From Calliopsis andreniformis (lineage: Eukaryota > Arthropoda > Insecta > Hymenoptera > Andrenidae), in contig NW_027480422.1 of assembly GCF_051401765.1 (NCBI RefSeq), positions 29,716,001 to 29,780,000 of the forward strand: a DNA stretch of 64,000 nt, written 5' to 3'. Shown here one piece after another: positions 39,038 through 52,457 of the stretch. The notes under the pieces are model-generated. The model was not told where the DNA came from. It worked only from the letters and a program-made list of their open reading frames with translations, and ran no database searches. The position numbers were made by a program, and so were the translations under genes. Each line of letters begins with the position of its first letter. Within the stretch, counting starts at the first letter, position 1.

Positions 39038-40196
39038 AATGACCGTTACTTTCACACTGTTTGCAAATGTACATTATATACGATGGAAAAGCTGTTGTAT
39101 TTATATTGTATTTTATGCTTCTGGCGTTGACTTCTTAGGCCCTAACTATTTGATCTGGTGGAGCACCGCCCTGTAGTGAAGCCTAGGTTGCCCGGAACGT
39201 AGAAATGACCATAACATTCACACTGGTTTCAATTATTCGTTTTATGCAATGGAAAAACTGTTCTATTTATTTTGTATTTTATGCTTCGGGCGTTGACTTC
39301 TATAGCCCTAACTATTCGATCTGGTGGAGCAACGCCCTAGAGTGAAGCCTAGGTTGCCCGGAACGTAGAAATGACCATTACCTTCACACTGTTTGCGATT
39401 ATTCATTTTATACGATGGTAAAACTGTTGTATTTATTTTGTATTTTATGCTTCTGGCATTGACTTCTAAGGCCCTAGCTATTCCATCTGGTGGAGCAACG
39501 CCCTACAGTGGAGCCTAGGTCGCCCGAAACGTGGAAATGACCATTACTTTCACTCTGGTTGCAATTATTCCAGCTATACGATGGACAAACTGTTGGATTT
39601 TGATTGTACTTTATACTTCTGGCGTTGACTTCTAAGGCCCTATGTATTCGAAATGGTGTAGCAATGCCTCAGAGTTAAGTCTAGGATGCCCGCAACGTAG
39701 AAATGTCTATTACTTTCACACTGGTTGCAATTATTCGTTTTATACGACGGAAAAACTGTTGTACATATATCGTATTTTATGCTTCTGGCGTTGACTTCTT
39801 AGGCCCTAACTACTCGATCAGGTGGAGCAACGCCCTAGGGTGAAGCCTATGTTGCCCGGAATGTAGAAATGACTATAACTTTCATACTGGTTGCAATTAT
39901 TCGTTTTATACGATGGAAAAACTGTTGTATTTAGATTGTTTTTATGCTTCAGGCGTTGACTTCTTAGGCCCTAACTATTCGCTCTGGTGGAGCAACGCCC
40001 TAGAGTGAAGCCTAGGTTGCCCGGAACGTAGAAATGACCATTACCTTCACACTGTTTGCGATTATTCATTTTATACGATGGTAAAACTGTTGTACTTATG
40101 TTGTATTTTATGCTTCTGGCGTCGAATTCTAAGTCCCTAACTATTCGATCTGGTGGAGCAACGCCCTAGAGTGAAGCCTAGGTTGCCCGGAACCTA
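39038..40196. repeat. B unit 12: 7-monomer variant (1,159 bp)
   Basis: Order a b c d e f' c/h. Copy of unit 4 at exactly 9,608 bp. Confidence 0.88.
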
Positions 40197-41854
40197 AATG
40201 ACCGTTACTTTCACACTGTTTGCAAATGTACATTATATACGATGGAAAAGCTGTTGTATTTATATTGTATTTTATGCTTCTGGCGTTGACTTCTTAGGCC
40301 CTAACTATTTGATCTGGTGGAGCACCGCCCTGTAGTGAAGCCTAGGTTGCCCGGAACGTAGAAATGACCATAACATTCACACTGGTTTCAATTATTCGTT
40401 TTATGCAATGGAAAAACTGTTCTATTTATTTTGTATTTTATGCTTCGGGCGTTGACTTCTATAGCCCTAACTATTCGCTCTGGTGGAGCAACGCCCTAGA
40501 GTGAAGCCTAGGTTGCCCGGAACGTAGAAATGACCATTACCTTCACACTGATTGCGATTATTCATTTTATACGATGGTAAAACTGTTGTATTTATTTTGT
40601 ATTTTATGCTTCTGGCATTGATTTCTAAGGCCCTAGCTATTCCATCTGGTGGAGCAACGCCCTACAGTGGAGCCTAGGTCGCCCGAAACGTGGAAATGAC
40701 CATTACTTTCACTCTGGTTGCAATTATTCCAGCTATACGATGGACAAACTGTTGGATTTTGATTGTACTTCATACTTCTGGCGTTGACTTCAAAGGCCCT
40801 ATGTATTCGATCTGGTGTAGCAATGCCTCAGAGTTAAGTCTAGGATGCCCGCAACGTAGAAATGTCTATTACCTTCACACTGGTTGCAATTATTCGTTTT
40901 ATACGATGGAAAAACTGTTGTACATATATCGTATTTTATGCTTCTGGCGTTGACTTCTTAGGCCCTAACTATTCGATCAGGTGGAACAACGCCCTAGGGT
41001 GATGCCTAGGTTGCCCGGGACGTAGAAATGACCATAACTTTCATACTGGTTGCAATCATTCGTTTTATACGATGGAAAAACTGTTGTATTTATTTTGTAT
41101 TTGGTGCTTCTGGCGTTGACTTCTTAGGCCCTAGCTATTCCATCTGGTGGAGCAACGACCTAGAGTGGAGCCTAGGTCGCCCGAATCGTAGAAGTGACCA
41201 TTACTTTCAGTCTGGTTGCAATTATTCCAGCTATACGATGGACAAACTGTTGGATTTTGATTGTACTTTATACTTCTGGCGTTGACTTCAAAGGCCCTAT
41301 GTATTCGATCTGGTGGAACAACGCCCTAGGCTGAAGCCTAGGTTGCCCGGGACGTAGAAATGACCATAACTTTCATACTGGTTGCAATTATTCGTTTTAT
41401 ACGATGGAAAAACTGTTGTATTTATTTTGTATTTGCTGCTTCTGGCGTTGACTTCTTAGGCCCTAGCTGTTAGATGTGGAGGACCAACGCCCTAGAGTGG
41501 AGCCTAGGTTGCCCGGAACGTATAAATGACCATATCTTTCAGACTGGTTGCAATTATTCCTGTTATACGATGAAAAAAATGTTGTATTTTTATTGTATTT
41601 TATGCTTCAGGCGTTGACTTCTAAGGCCCTAACTACTCGATGTGGTGGAGCAACGCTCTTGAGCGAAGCCTAGGTTGCCCGGAACGTAAAAATGACCTGT
41701 ACTTTCACACTGGTTGCAATTATTCCTGTTATACGATGGAAAAACTGTTGTACTTATGTTGTATTTTATGCTTCTGGCGTCGAATTCTAAGTCCCTAACT
41801 ATTCGATCTGGTGGAGCAACGCCCTAGAGTGAAGCCTAGGTTGCCCGGAACGTA
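40197..41854. repeat. B unit 13: 10-monomer variant (1,658 bp)
   Basis: Order a b c d e f/c d/e f g h. Copy of unit 5 at exactly 9,608 bp (segment 31,082-31,345 equals 40,690-40,953 at the protein-frame level). Confidence 0.88.
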
Positions 41855-42780
41855 AATGACCGTTACTTTCACACTGTTTGCAAATGTACATTATATACGA
41901 TGGAAAAGCTGTTGTATTTATATTGTATTTTATGCTTCTGGCGTTGACTTCTTAGGCCCTAACTATTTGATCTGGTGGAGCACCACCCTGTAGTGAAGCC
42001 TAGGTTGCCCGGAACGTAGAAAGGACCATAACTTTCACACTGGTTTCAATTATTCGTTTTATACAATGGAAAAACTGTTCTATTTATTTTGTATTTTATG
42101 CTTCGGGCGTTGACTTCTATGGCCCTAACTATTCGATCTGGTGGAGCAACGCCCTAGAGTGAAGCCTAGGTTGCCCGGAACGTAAATGACCGTTACTTTC
42201 ACACTGTTTGCAAATGTACATTATATACGATGGAAAAGCTGTTGTATTTATATTGTATTTTATGCTTCTGGCGTTGACTTCTTAGGCCCTAACTATTTGA
42301 TCTGGTGGAGCACCACCCTGTAGTGAAGCCTAGGTTGCCCGGAACGTAGAAAGGACCATAACTTTCACACTGGTTTCAATTATTCGTTTTATACAATGGA
42401 AAAACTGTTCTATTTATTTTGTATTTTATGCTTCGGGCGTTGACTTCTATGGCCCTAACTATTCGATCTGGTGGAGCAACGCCCTAGAGTGAAGCCTAGG
42501 TTGCCCGGAACGTAGAAATGACCATTACCTTCACACTGTTTGCGATTATTCATTTTATACGATGGTAAAACTGTTGTATTTATTTTGTACTTTATTCTTC
42601 TGGCATTGACTTCTAAGGCCCTAGCTATTCCATCTGGTGGAGCAACGCCCTAGAGTGGAGCCTAGGTCGCCCGAAACGTAGAAGTGACCATTACTTTCAC
42701 TCTGGTTGCAATTATTCCAGCTATACGATGGACAAACTGTTGGATTTTGATTGTACTTTATACTTCTGGCGTTGACTTCT
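41265..42780. repeat. Block duplication 4, left copy (1.5 kb, offset 3,975)
   Basis: From the d/e fusion through f g h, a-b', a-b', c to d. Shares ACTTTATTCTTCTGG and the tandem a-b' dimers with 45,240-46,755. Confidence 0.8.
41855..42184. repeat. B unit 14: a-b' dimer (330 bp)
   Basis: Copy of unit 6 at 9,608 bp, with CACCACCCTG and GTAGAAAGGACC. Confidence 0.88.
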
Positions 42781-43510
42781 AAGGCCCTATGTATTCGAAA
42801 TGGTGTAGCAATGCCTCAGAGTTAAGTCTAGGATGCCCGCAACGTAGAAATGTCTATTACTTTCACACTGGTTTTAATTATTCGTTTTATACGACGGAAA
42901 AACTGTTGTACATATATCGTATTTTATGCTTCTGGCGTTGACTTCTTAGGCCCTAACTATTCGATCAGGTGGAGCAACGCCCTAGGGTGAAGCCTAGGTT
43001 GCCCGGAACGTAGAAATGACCATAACTTTCATACTGGTTGCAATTATTCGTTTTATACGATGGAAAAACTGTTGTATTTATTTTGTATATGGTGCTTCAG
43101 GCGTTGACTTCTTAGGCCCTAGCTGTTAGATGTGGAGTACCAACGCCCTAGAGTGAAGCCTAGGTTGCCCGGAACGTATAAATGACCATATCTTTCAGAC
43201 TGGTTGCAATTATTCCTGCTATACGATGAAAAAAATGTTGTATTTTTATTGTATTTTATGCTTCAGGCGTTGACTTCTAAGGCCCTAACTATTCGATGTG
43301 GTGGAGCAACGCTCTTGAGCGAAGCCTAGGTAGCACGGAACGTAGAAATGACCTGTACTTTCACACTGGTTGCAATTATTCCTGTTATACGATGGAAAAA
43401 CTGTTGTACTTATGTTGTATTTTATGCTTCTGGCGTCGAATTCTAAGTCCCTAACTATTCGATCTGGTGGAGCAACGCCCTAGAGTGAAGCCTAGGTTGC
43501 CCGGAACGTA
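42185..43510. repeat. B unit 15: 8-monomer HOR with b' (1,326 bp)
   Basis: Order a b' c d e f g h. c has ACTTTATTCTTCTGG and its end reads GTAGAAGTGACC. The left part copies unit 7 at 9,608 bp, then diverges at the GATGG/GATTG difference near 42,563. Confidence 0.87.
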
Positions 43511-44669
43511 AATGACCGTTACTTTCACACTGTTTGCAAATGTACATTATATACGATGGAAAAGCTGTTGTATTTATATTGTATTTTATGCTTCTGGCGT
43601 TGACTTCTTAGGCCCTAACTATTTGATCTGGTGGAGCACCGCCCTGTAGTGAAGCCTAGGTTGCCCGGAACGTAGAAATGACCATAACATTCAATCTGGT
43701 TTCAATTATTCGTTTTATGCAATGGAAAAACTGTTCTATTTATTTTGTATTTTATGCTTCGGGCGTTGACTTCTATAGCCCTAACTATTCGATCTGGTGG
43801 AGCAACGCCCTAGAGTGAAGCCTAGGTTGCCCGGAACGTAGAAATGACCATTACCTTCACACTGTTTGCGATTATTCATTTTATACGATGGTAAAACTGT
43901 TGTATTTATTTTGTATTTTATGCTTCTGGCATTGACTTCTAAGGCCCTAGCTATTCCATCTGGTGGAGCAACGCCCTACAGTGGAGCCTAGGTCGCCCGA
44001 AACGTGGAAATGACCATTACTTTCACTCTGGTTGCAATTATTCCAGCTATACGATGGACAAACTGTTGGATTTTGATTGTACTTTATACTTCTGGCGTTG
44101 ACTTCTAAGGCCCTATGTATTCGAAATGGTGTAGCAATGCCTCAGAGTTAAGTCTAGGATGCCCGCAACGTAGAAATGTCTATTACTTTCACACTGGTTG
44201 CAATTATTCGTTTTATAAGACGGAAAAACTGTTGTACATATATCGTATTTTATGCTTCTGGCGTTGACTTCTTAGGCCCTAACTACTCGATCAGGTGGAG
44301 CAACGCCCTAGGGTGAAGCCTATGTTGCCCGGAATGTAGAAATGACTATAACTTTCATACTGGTTGCAATTATTCGTTTTATACGATGGAAAAACTGTTG
44401 TATTTAGATTGTTTTTATGCTTCAGGCGTTGACTTCTTAGGCCCTAACTATTCGCTCTGGTGGAGCAACGCCCTAGAGTGAAGCCTAGGTTGCCCGGAAC
44501 GTAGAAATGACCATTACCTTCACACTGTTTGCGATTATTCATTTTATACGATGGTAAAACTGTTGTACTTATGTTGTATTTTATGCTTCTGGCGTCGAAT
44601 TCTAAGTCCCTAACTATTCGATCTGGTGGAGCAACGCCCTAGAGTGAAGCCTAGGTTGCCCGGAACCTA
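43511..44669. repeat. B unit 16: 7-monomer variant (1,159 bp)
   Basis: Order a b c d e f' c/h. Private TTCAATCTGG in b near 43,692. Otherwise resembles units 3 and 11. Confidence 0.87.
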
Positions 44670-45829
44670 AATGACCGTTACTTTCACACTGTTTGCAAAT
44701 GTACATTATATACGATGGAAAAGCTGTTGTATTTATATTGTATTTTATGCTTCTGGCGTTGACTTCTTAGGCCCTAACTATTTGATCTGGTGGAGCACCA
44801 CCCTGTAGTGAAGCCTAGGTTGCCCGGAACGTAGAAATGACCATAACATTCACACTGGTTTCAATTATTCGTTTTATGCAATGGAAAAACTGTTCTATTT
44901 ATTTTGTATTTTATGCTTCGGGCGTTGACTTCTATAGCCCTAACTATTCGATCTGGTGGAGCAACGCCCTAGAGTGAAGCCTAGGTTGCCCGGAACGTAG
45001 AAATGACCATTACCTTCACACTGTTTGCGATTATTCATTTTATACGATGGTAAAACTGTTGTATTTATTTTGTATTTTATGCTTCTGGCATTGACTTCTA
45101 AGGCCCTAGCTATTCCATCTGGTGGAGCAACGCCCTACAGTGGAGCCTAGGTCGCCCGAAACGTGGAAATGACCATTACTTTCACTCTGGTTGCAATTAT
45201 TCCAGCTATACGATGGACAAACTGTTGGATTTTGATTGTACTTTATACTTCTGGCGTTGACTTCAAAGGCCCTATGTATTCGATCTGGTGGAACAACGCC
45301 CTAGGCTGAAGCCTAGGTTGCCCGGGACGTAGAAATGACCATAACTTTCATACTGGTTGCAATTATTCGTTTTATACGATGGAAAAACTGTTGTATTTAT
45401 TTTGTATTTGATGCTTCTGGCGTTGACTTCTTAGGCCCTAGCTGTTAGATGTGGAGGACCAACGCCCTAGAGTGGAGCCTAGGTTGCCCGGAACGTATAA
45501 ATGACCATATCTTTCAGACTGGTTGCAATTATTCCTGTTATACGATGAAAAAAATGTTGTATTTTTATTGTATTTTATGCTTCAGGCGTTGACTTCTAAG
45601 GCCCTAACTACTCGATGTGGTGGAGCAACGCTCTTGAGCGAAGCCTAGGTTGCCCGGAACGTAAAAATGACCTGTACTTTCACACTGGTTGCAATTATTC
45701 CTGTTATACGATGGAAAAACTGTTGTACTTATGTTGTATTTTATGCTTCTGGCGTCGAATTCTAAGTCCCTAACTATTCGATCTGGTGGAGCAACGCCCT
45801 AGAGTGAAGCCTAGGTTGCCCGGAACGTA
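44670..45829. repeat. B unit 17: 7-monomer variant (1,160 bp)
   Basis: Order a b c d/e f g h, lacking the 1-bp deletion. The d/e fusion removes most of one monomer. From about 45,240 on it matches 41,265 onward at 3,975 bp. Confidence 0.86.
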
Positions 45830-46755
45830 AATGACCGTTACTTTCACACTGTTTGCAAATGTACATTATATACGATGGAAAAGCTGTTGTATTTATATTG
45901 TATTTTATGCTTCTGGCGTTGACTTCTTAGGCCCTAACTATTTGATCTGGTGGAGCACCACCCTGTAGTGAAGCCTAGGTTGCCCGGAACGTAGAAAGGA
46001 CCATAACCTTCACACTGGTTTCAATTATTCGTTTTATACAATGGAAAAACTGTTCTATTTATTTTGTATTTTATGCTTCGGGCGTCGACTTCTATGGCCC
46101 TAACTATTCGATCTGGTGGAGCAACGCCCTAGAGTGAAGCCTAGGTTGCCCGGAACGTAAATGACCGTTACTTTCACACTGTTTGCAAATGTACATTATA
46201 TACGATGGAAAAGCTGTTGTATTTATATTGTATTTTATGCTTCTGGCGTTGACTTCTTAGGCCCTAACTATTTGATCTGGTGGAGCACCACCCTGTAGTG
46301 AAGCCTAGGTTGCCCGGAACGTAGAAAGGACCATAACTTTCACACTGGTTTCAATTATTCGTTTTATACAATGGAAAAACTGTTCTATTTATTTTGTATT
46401 TTATGCTTCGGGCGTTGACTTCTATGGCCCTAACTATTCGATCTGGTGGAGCAACGCCCTAGAGTGAAGCCTAGGTTGCCCGGAACGTAGAAATGACCAT
46501 TACCTTCACACTGTTTGCGATTATTCATTTTATACGATGGTAAAACTGTTGTATTTATTTTGTACTTTATTCTTCTGGCATTGACTTCTAAGGCCCTAGC
46601 TATTCCATCTGGTGGAGCAACGCCCTAGAGTGGAGCCTAGGTCGCCCGAATCGTAGAAGTGACCATTACTTTCACTCTGGTTGCAATTATTCCAGCTATA
46701 CGATGGACAAACTGTTGGATTTTGATTGTACTTTATACTTCTGGCGTTGACTTCA
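45240..46755. repeat. Block duplication 4, right copy (1.5 kb)
   Basis: Partner of 41,265-42,780. After it the array continues through a d/e fusion with CTTCAAAGGCCC instead of plain d. Confidence 0.8.
45830..46159. repeat. B unit 18: a-b' dimer (330 bp)
   Basis: Third instance of the dimer, 3,975 bp after unit 14. Private GGGCGTCGACTTC near 46,085. Confidence 0.87.
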
Positions 46756-48149
46756 AAGGCCCTATGTATTCGATCTGGTGGAACAACGCCCTAGGCTGAA
46801 GCCTAGGTTGCCCGGGACGTAGAAATGACCATTACCTTCACACTGTTTGCGATTATTCATTTTATACGATGGTAAGACTGTTGTATTTATTTTGTATTTT
46901 ATGCTTCTGGCATTGACTTCTAAGGCCCTAGCTATTCCATCTGGTGGAGCAACGCCCTACAGTGGAGCCTAGGTCGCCCGAAACGTGGAAATGACCATTA
47001 CTTTCACTCTGGTTGCAATTATTCCAGCTATACGATGGACAAACTGTTGGATTTTGATTGAACTTTATACTTCTGGCGTTGACTTTTAAGGCCCTATGTA
47101 TTCGAAATGGTGTAGCAATGCCTCAGAGTTAAGTCTAGGATGCCCGCAACGTAGAAATGTCTATTACTTTCACACTGGTTGCAATTATTCGTTTTATACG
47201 ACGGAAAAACTGTTGTACATATATCGTATTTTATGCTTGTGGCGCTGACTTCTTAGGCCCTAACTATTCGATCAGGTGGAGCAACGCCCTAGGGTGATGC
47301 CTAGGTTGCGCGGAACGTAGAAATGAACGTAACTTTCACACTGGTTTCAATTATTCGTTTTATACAATGGAAAAACTGTTCTATTTATTTTGTATTTTAT
47401 GCTTCGGGCGTTGACTTCTAAGGCCTTAACTATTCGATCTGGTGAAGCAACGCCCTAGAGTGAAGCCTAGGTTGCTCGGAATATAGAAATGACCATCACC
47501 TTCACACGGTTTGCGATTGTCCATTTTATACGATTGTAAAACTGTTGTACATATATCGTATTTTATGCTTCTGGCGTTGACTTCTTAGGCCCTAACTATT
47601 CGATCAGGTGGAGCAACGCCCTATGGTGAAGCCTAGGTTGCCCGGAACGTAGAAATGACCATAACTTTCATACTGGTTGCAATTATTCGTTTTATACGAT
47701 GGAAAAACTGTTGTATTTATTTTGTATTTGGTGCTTCTGGCGTTGACTTCTTAGGCCCTAGCTGTTAGATGTGGAGTACCAACGCCCTAGAGTGAAGCCT
47801 AGGTTGCCCGGAACGTATAAATGACCATGTCTTTCAGACTGGTTGCAATTATTCCTGTTATACGATGAAAAAAATGTTGTATTTTTATTGTATTTTATGC
47901 TTCAGGCGTTGACTTCTAAGGACCTAACTATTCGATGTGGTGGAGCAACGCTCTTGAGCGAAGCCTAGGTTGCCCGGAACGTAAAAATGACCTGTACTTT
48001 CACACTGGCTGCAATTATTCCTGTTATACGATGGAAAAACTGTTGTACTTATGTTGTATTTTATGCTTCTGGCGTCGAATTCTAAGTCCCTAACTATTCG
48101 ATCTGGTGGAGCAACGCCCTAGAGTGAAGCCTAGGTTGCCCGGAACGTA
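46160..48149. repeat. B unit 19: 12-monomer variant (1,990 bp)
   Basis: Order a b' c d/e f/c2 d e b2 c/e f g h. This is the longest variant. f/c2 starts with the f-type GGGACG and becomes c within 46,817-46,832. b2 and c/e resemble those of units 1, 23 and 28. Confidence 0.82.
46817..46832. other. Fusion joint f/c2
   Basis: f-type GGGACG start to c-type ATTACCTTCACACTG within ACGTAGAAATGACCAT (monomer positions about 51-66). Confidence 0.7.
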
Positions 48150-49474
48150 AATGACCGTTACTTTCACACTGTTTGCAAATGTACATTATATACGATGGAA
48201 AAGCTGTTGTATTTATATTGTATTTTATGCTTCTGGCGTTGACTTCTTAGGCCCTAACTATTTGATCTGGTGGAGCACCGCCCTGTAGTGAAGCCTAGGT
48301 TGCCCGGAACGTAGAAATGACCATAACATTCACACTGGTTTCAATTATTCGTTTTATGCAATGGAGAAACTGTTGTACATATATCGTATTTTATGCTTCT
48401 GGCGTTGACTTCTTAGGCCCTAACTACTCGATCAGGTGGAGCAACGCCCTAGGGTGAAGCCTATGTTGCCCGGAATGTAGAAATGACTATAACTTTCATA
48501 CTGGTTGCAATTATTCGTTTTATACGATGGAAAAACTGTTGTATTTATATTGTTTTTATGCTTCAGGCGTTGACTTCTTAGGCCCTAACTATTCGCTCTG
48601 GTGGAACAACGCCCTAGAGTCAAGCCTAGGTTGCCCGGAATGTAGAAATGACCATCACTTTCACACTGGTTGCAATTATTCTTGTTATACAATGGAAAAA
48701 CTGTTGTATTTATTTTGTATTTTATGCTTCTGGCATTGACTTCTAATGCCCCAGCTATTCCATCTGGTGGAGCAACGCCCTAGAGTGGAGCCTAGGTCGC
48801 CCGAAACGTGGAAATGACCATTACTTTCACTCTGGTTGCAATTATTCCAGCTATACGATGGACAAACTGTTGGATTTTGATTGTACTTTATGCTTCAGGC
48901 GTTGACTTCTTAGGCCCTAACTATTCGCTCTGGTGGAACAACGCCCTAGGGTGAAGCCTAGGTTGCCCGGAACGTAGAAATAACCATAACTTTCATACTG
49001 GTTGCAATTATTCGTTTTATACGATGGAAAAACTGTTGTATTTATTTTGTATTTGGTGCTTCTGGCGTTGACTTCTTAGGCCCTAGCTGTTAGATGTGGA
49101 GGACCAACGCCCTAGAGTGAAGCCTAGGTTGCCCGGAACGTATAAATGACCATATCTTTCAGACTGGTTGCAATTATTCCTGTTATACGATGAAAAAAAT
49201 GTTGTATTTTTATTGTATTTTATGCTTCAGGCGTTGACTTCTAAGGCCCTAACTATTCGATGTGGTGGAGCAACGCTCTTGAGCGAAGCCTAGGTTGCCC
49301 GGAACGTAAAAATGACCTGTACTTTCACACTGGTTGCAATTATTCCTGTTATACGATGGAAAAACTGTTGTACTTATGTTGTGTTTTATGCTTCTGGCGT
49401 CGAATTCTAAGTCCCTAACTATTCGATCTGTTGGAGCAACGCTCTAGAGTGAAGCCTAGGTTGCCCGGAACGTA
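48150..49474. repeat. B unit 20: 8-monomer mosaic (1,325 bp)
   Basis: Order a b/e f' c' d/f' f g h. Same monomer count as the canonical unit but a different path: four monomers are fused or atypical. b/e changes type inside 48,363-48,374; c' has an unusual left half (ATTCTTGTTATACAATGG); d/f' changes near ACTTTATGCTTC. Confidence 0.8.
48363..48374. other. Fusion joint b/e
   Basis: b-type TATGCAATGG to e-type GTACATATATCG, with a private G in GGAGAAACTGTT. Confidence 0.75.
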
Positions 49475-51298
49475 AATGACCGTTACTTTCACACTGTTTG
49501 CAAATGTACATTATATACGATGGAAAAGCTGTTGTATTTATATTGTATTTTATGCTTGTGGCGTTGACTTCTTAGGCCCTAACTATTTGATCTGGTGGAG
49601 CACCGCCCTGTAGTGAAGACTAGGTTGCCCGGAACGTAGAAATGACCATAACTTTCACACTGGTTTCAATTATTCGTTTTATAGAATGGAAAAACTGTTC
49701 TATTTATTTTGTATTTTATGCTTCGGGCGTTGACTTCTATGGCCCTAACTATTCGATCTGGTGGAGCAACGCCCTAGAGTGAAGCCTGGGTTGCCCCGAA
49801 CGTAGAAATGACCATTACCTTCACACTGTTTGCGATTATTCATTTTATACGATGGTAAAACTGTTGTATTTATTTTGTATTTTATGCTTCTGGCATTGAC
49901 TTCTAAGGCCCTAGCTATTCCATCTGGTGGAGCAACGCCCTAGAGTGGAGCCTAGGTCGCCCGAATCGTAGAAGTGACCATTACTTTCACTCTGGTTGCA
50001 ATTATTCCAGCTATACGATGGACAAACTGTTGGATTTTGATTGTACTTTATACTTCTGGCGTTGACTTCAAAGGCCCTATGTATTCGATCTGGTGGAACA
50101 ACGCCCTAGGCTGAAGCCTAGGTTGCCCGGGACGTAGAAATGACCATAACTTTCATACTGGCTGCAATTATTCGTTTTATACGATGGAAAAACTGTTCTA
50201 TTTATTTTGTATTTTATGCTTCGGGCGTTGACTTCTATAGCCCTAACTATTCGATCTGGTGGAGCAACGCCCTAGAGTGAAGCCTAGGTTGCCCGGAACG
50301 TAGAAATGACCATTACCTTCACACTGTTTGCGATTATTCATTTTATACGATGGTAAAACTGTTGTATTTATTTTGTATTTTATGCTTCTGGCATTGACTT
50401 CTAAGGCCCTAGCTATTCCATCTGGTGGAGCAACGCCCTACAGTGGAGCCTAGGTCGCCCGAAACGTGGAAATGACCATTACTTTCACTCTGGTTGCAAT
50501 TATTCCAGCTATACGATGGACAAACTGTTGGATTTTGATTGTTCTTTATACTTCTGGCGTTGACTTCTAAGGCCCTATGTATTCGAAATGGTGTAGCAAT
50601 GCCTCAGAGTTAAGTCTAGGATGCCCGCAACGTAGAAATGTCTATTACTTTCACACTGGTTGCAATTATTCGTTTTATACGACGGAAAAACTGTTGTACA
50701 TATATCGTATTTTATGCTTCTGGCGTTGACTTCTTAGGCCCTAACTATTCGATCAGGTGGAGCAACGCCCTAGGGTGAAGCCTAGGTTGCCCGGAACGTA
50801 GAAATGACCATAACTTTCATACTGGTTGCAATTATTCGTTTTATACGATGGAAAAACTGTTGTATTTATTTTGTATTTGGTGCTTCAGGCGTTGACTTCT
50901 TAGGCCCTAGCTGTTAGATGTGGAGTACCAACGCCCTAGAGTGAAGCCTAGGTTGCCCGGAACGTATAAATGACCATATCTTTCAGACTGGTTGCAATTA
51001 TTCCTGCTATACGATGAAAAAAATGTTGTATTTTTATTGTATTTTATGCTTCAGGCGTTGACTTCTAAGGCCCTAACTATTCGATGTGGTGGAGCAACGC
51101 TCTTGAGCGAAGCCTAGGTTGCCCGGAACGTAAAAATGACCTGTACTTTCACACTGGTTGCAATTATTCCTGTTATACGATGGAAAAACTGTTGTACTTA
51201 TGTTGTATTTTATGCTTCTGGCGTCGAATTCTAAGTCCCTAACTATTCGATCTGGTGGTGCAACGCCCTAGAGTGAAGCCTAGGTTGCCCGGAACGTA
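49475..51298. repeat. B unit 21: 11-monomer variant (1,824 bp)
   Basis: Order a b c d/e f/b c d e f g h. The f/b fusion (50,184-50,197) sends the array back to b, so c and d occur twice. Confidence 0.83.
50184..50197. other. Fusion joint f/b
   Basis: f-type TTCATACTGG ... TACG to b-type CTATTTATTTTG within ATGGAAAAACTGTT. Confidence 0.75.
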
Positions 51299-52457
51299 AA
51301 TGACCGTTACTTTCACACTGTTTGCAAATGTACATTAAATACGATGGAAAAGCTGTTGTATGTATATTGTATTTTATGCTTCTGGCGTTGACTTCTTAGG
51401 CCCTAACTATTTGATCTGGTGGAGCACCGCCCTGTAGTGAAGCCTAGGTTGCCCGGAACGTAGAAATGACCATAACATTCACACTGGTTTCAATTATTCG
51501 TTTTATGCAATGGAAAAACTGTTCTATTTATTTTGTATTTTATGCTTCGGGCGTTGACTTCTATAGCCCTAACTATTCGATCTGGTGGAGCAACGCCCTA
51601 GAGTGAAGCCTAGGTTGCCCGGAACGTAGAAATGACCATTACCTACACACTGTTTGCGATTATTCATTTTATACGATGGTAAAACTGTTGTATTTATTTT
51701 GTATTTTATGCTTCTGGCATTGACTTCTAAGGCCCTAGCTATTCCATCTGGTGGAGCAACGCCCTACAGTGGAGCCTAGGTCGCCCGAAACGTGGAAATG
51801 ACCATTGCTTTCACTCTGGTTGCAATTATTCCAGCTATACGATGGACAAACTGTTGGATTTTGATTGTACTTTATACTTCTGGCGTTGACTTCTAAGGCC
51901 CTATGTATTCGAAATGGTGTAGCAATGCCTCAGAGTTAAGTCTAGGATGCCCGCAACGTAGAAATGTCTATTACTTTCACACTGGTTGCAATTATTCGTT
52001 TTATACGACGGAAAAACTGTTGTACATGTATCGTATTTTATGCTTCTGGCGTTGACTTCTTAGGCCCTAACTACTCGATCAGGTGGAGCAACGCCCTAGG
52101 GTGAAGCCTATGTTGCCCGGAATGTAGAAATGACTATAACTTTCATACTGGTTGCAATTATTCGTTTTATACGATGGAAAAACTGTTGTATTTATATTGT
52201 TTTTATGCTTCAGGCGTTGACTTCTTAGGCCCTAGCTATTGGCTCTGGTGGAGCAACGCCCTAGAGTGAAGCCTAGGTTGCCCGGAACGTAGAAATGACC
52301 ATTACCTTCACGCTGTTTGCGATTATTCATTTTATACGATGGTAAAACTGTTGTACTTATGTTGTATTTTATGCTTCTGGCGTCGAATTCTAAGTCCCTA
52401 ACTATTCGATCTGGTGGTGCAACGCCCTAGAGTGAAGCCTAGGTTGCCCGGAACGTA
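51299..52457. repeat. B unit 22: 7-monomer variant (1,159 bp)
   Basis: Order a b c d e f' c/h, with private changes CATTAAATACG in a, CTACACACTG in c and ACATGTATCG in e. Confidence 0.86.

Larger units (their letters stand above)
37209..42563. repeat. Block duplication 1, right copy (5.36 kb)
   Basis: Partner of 27,600-32,955. The offset is 9,608 bp, or 9,609 left of the private 1-bp deletion near 38,200. The start of this copy lies in a type d/e joint. Confidence 0.85.
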
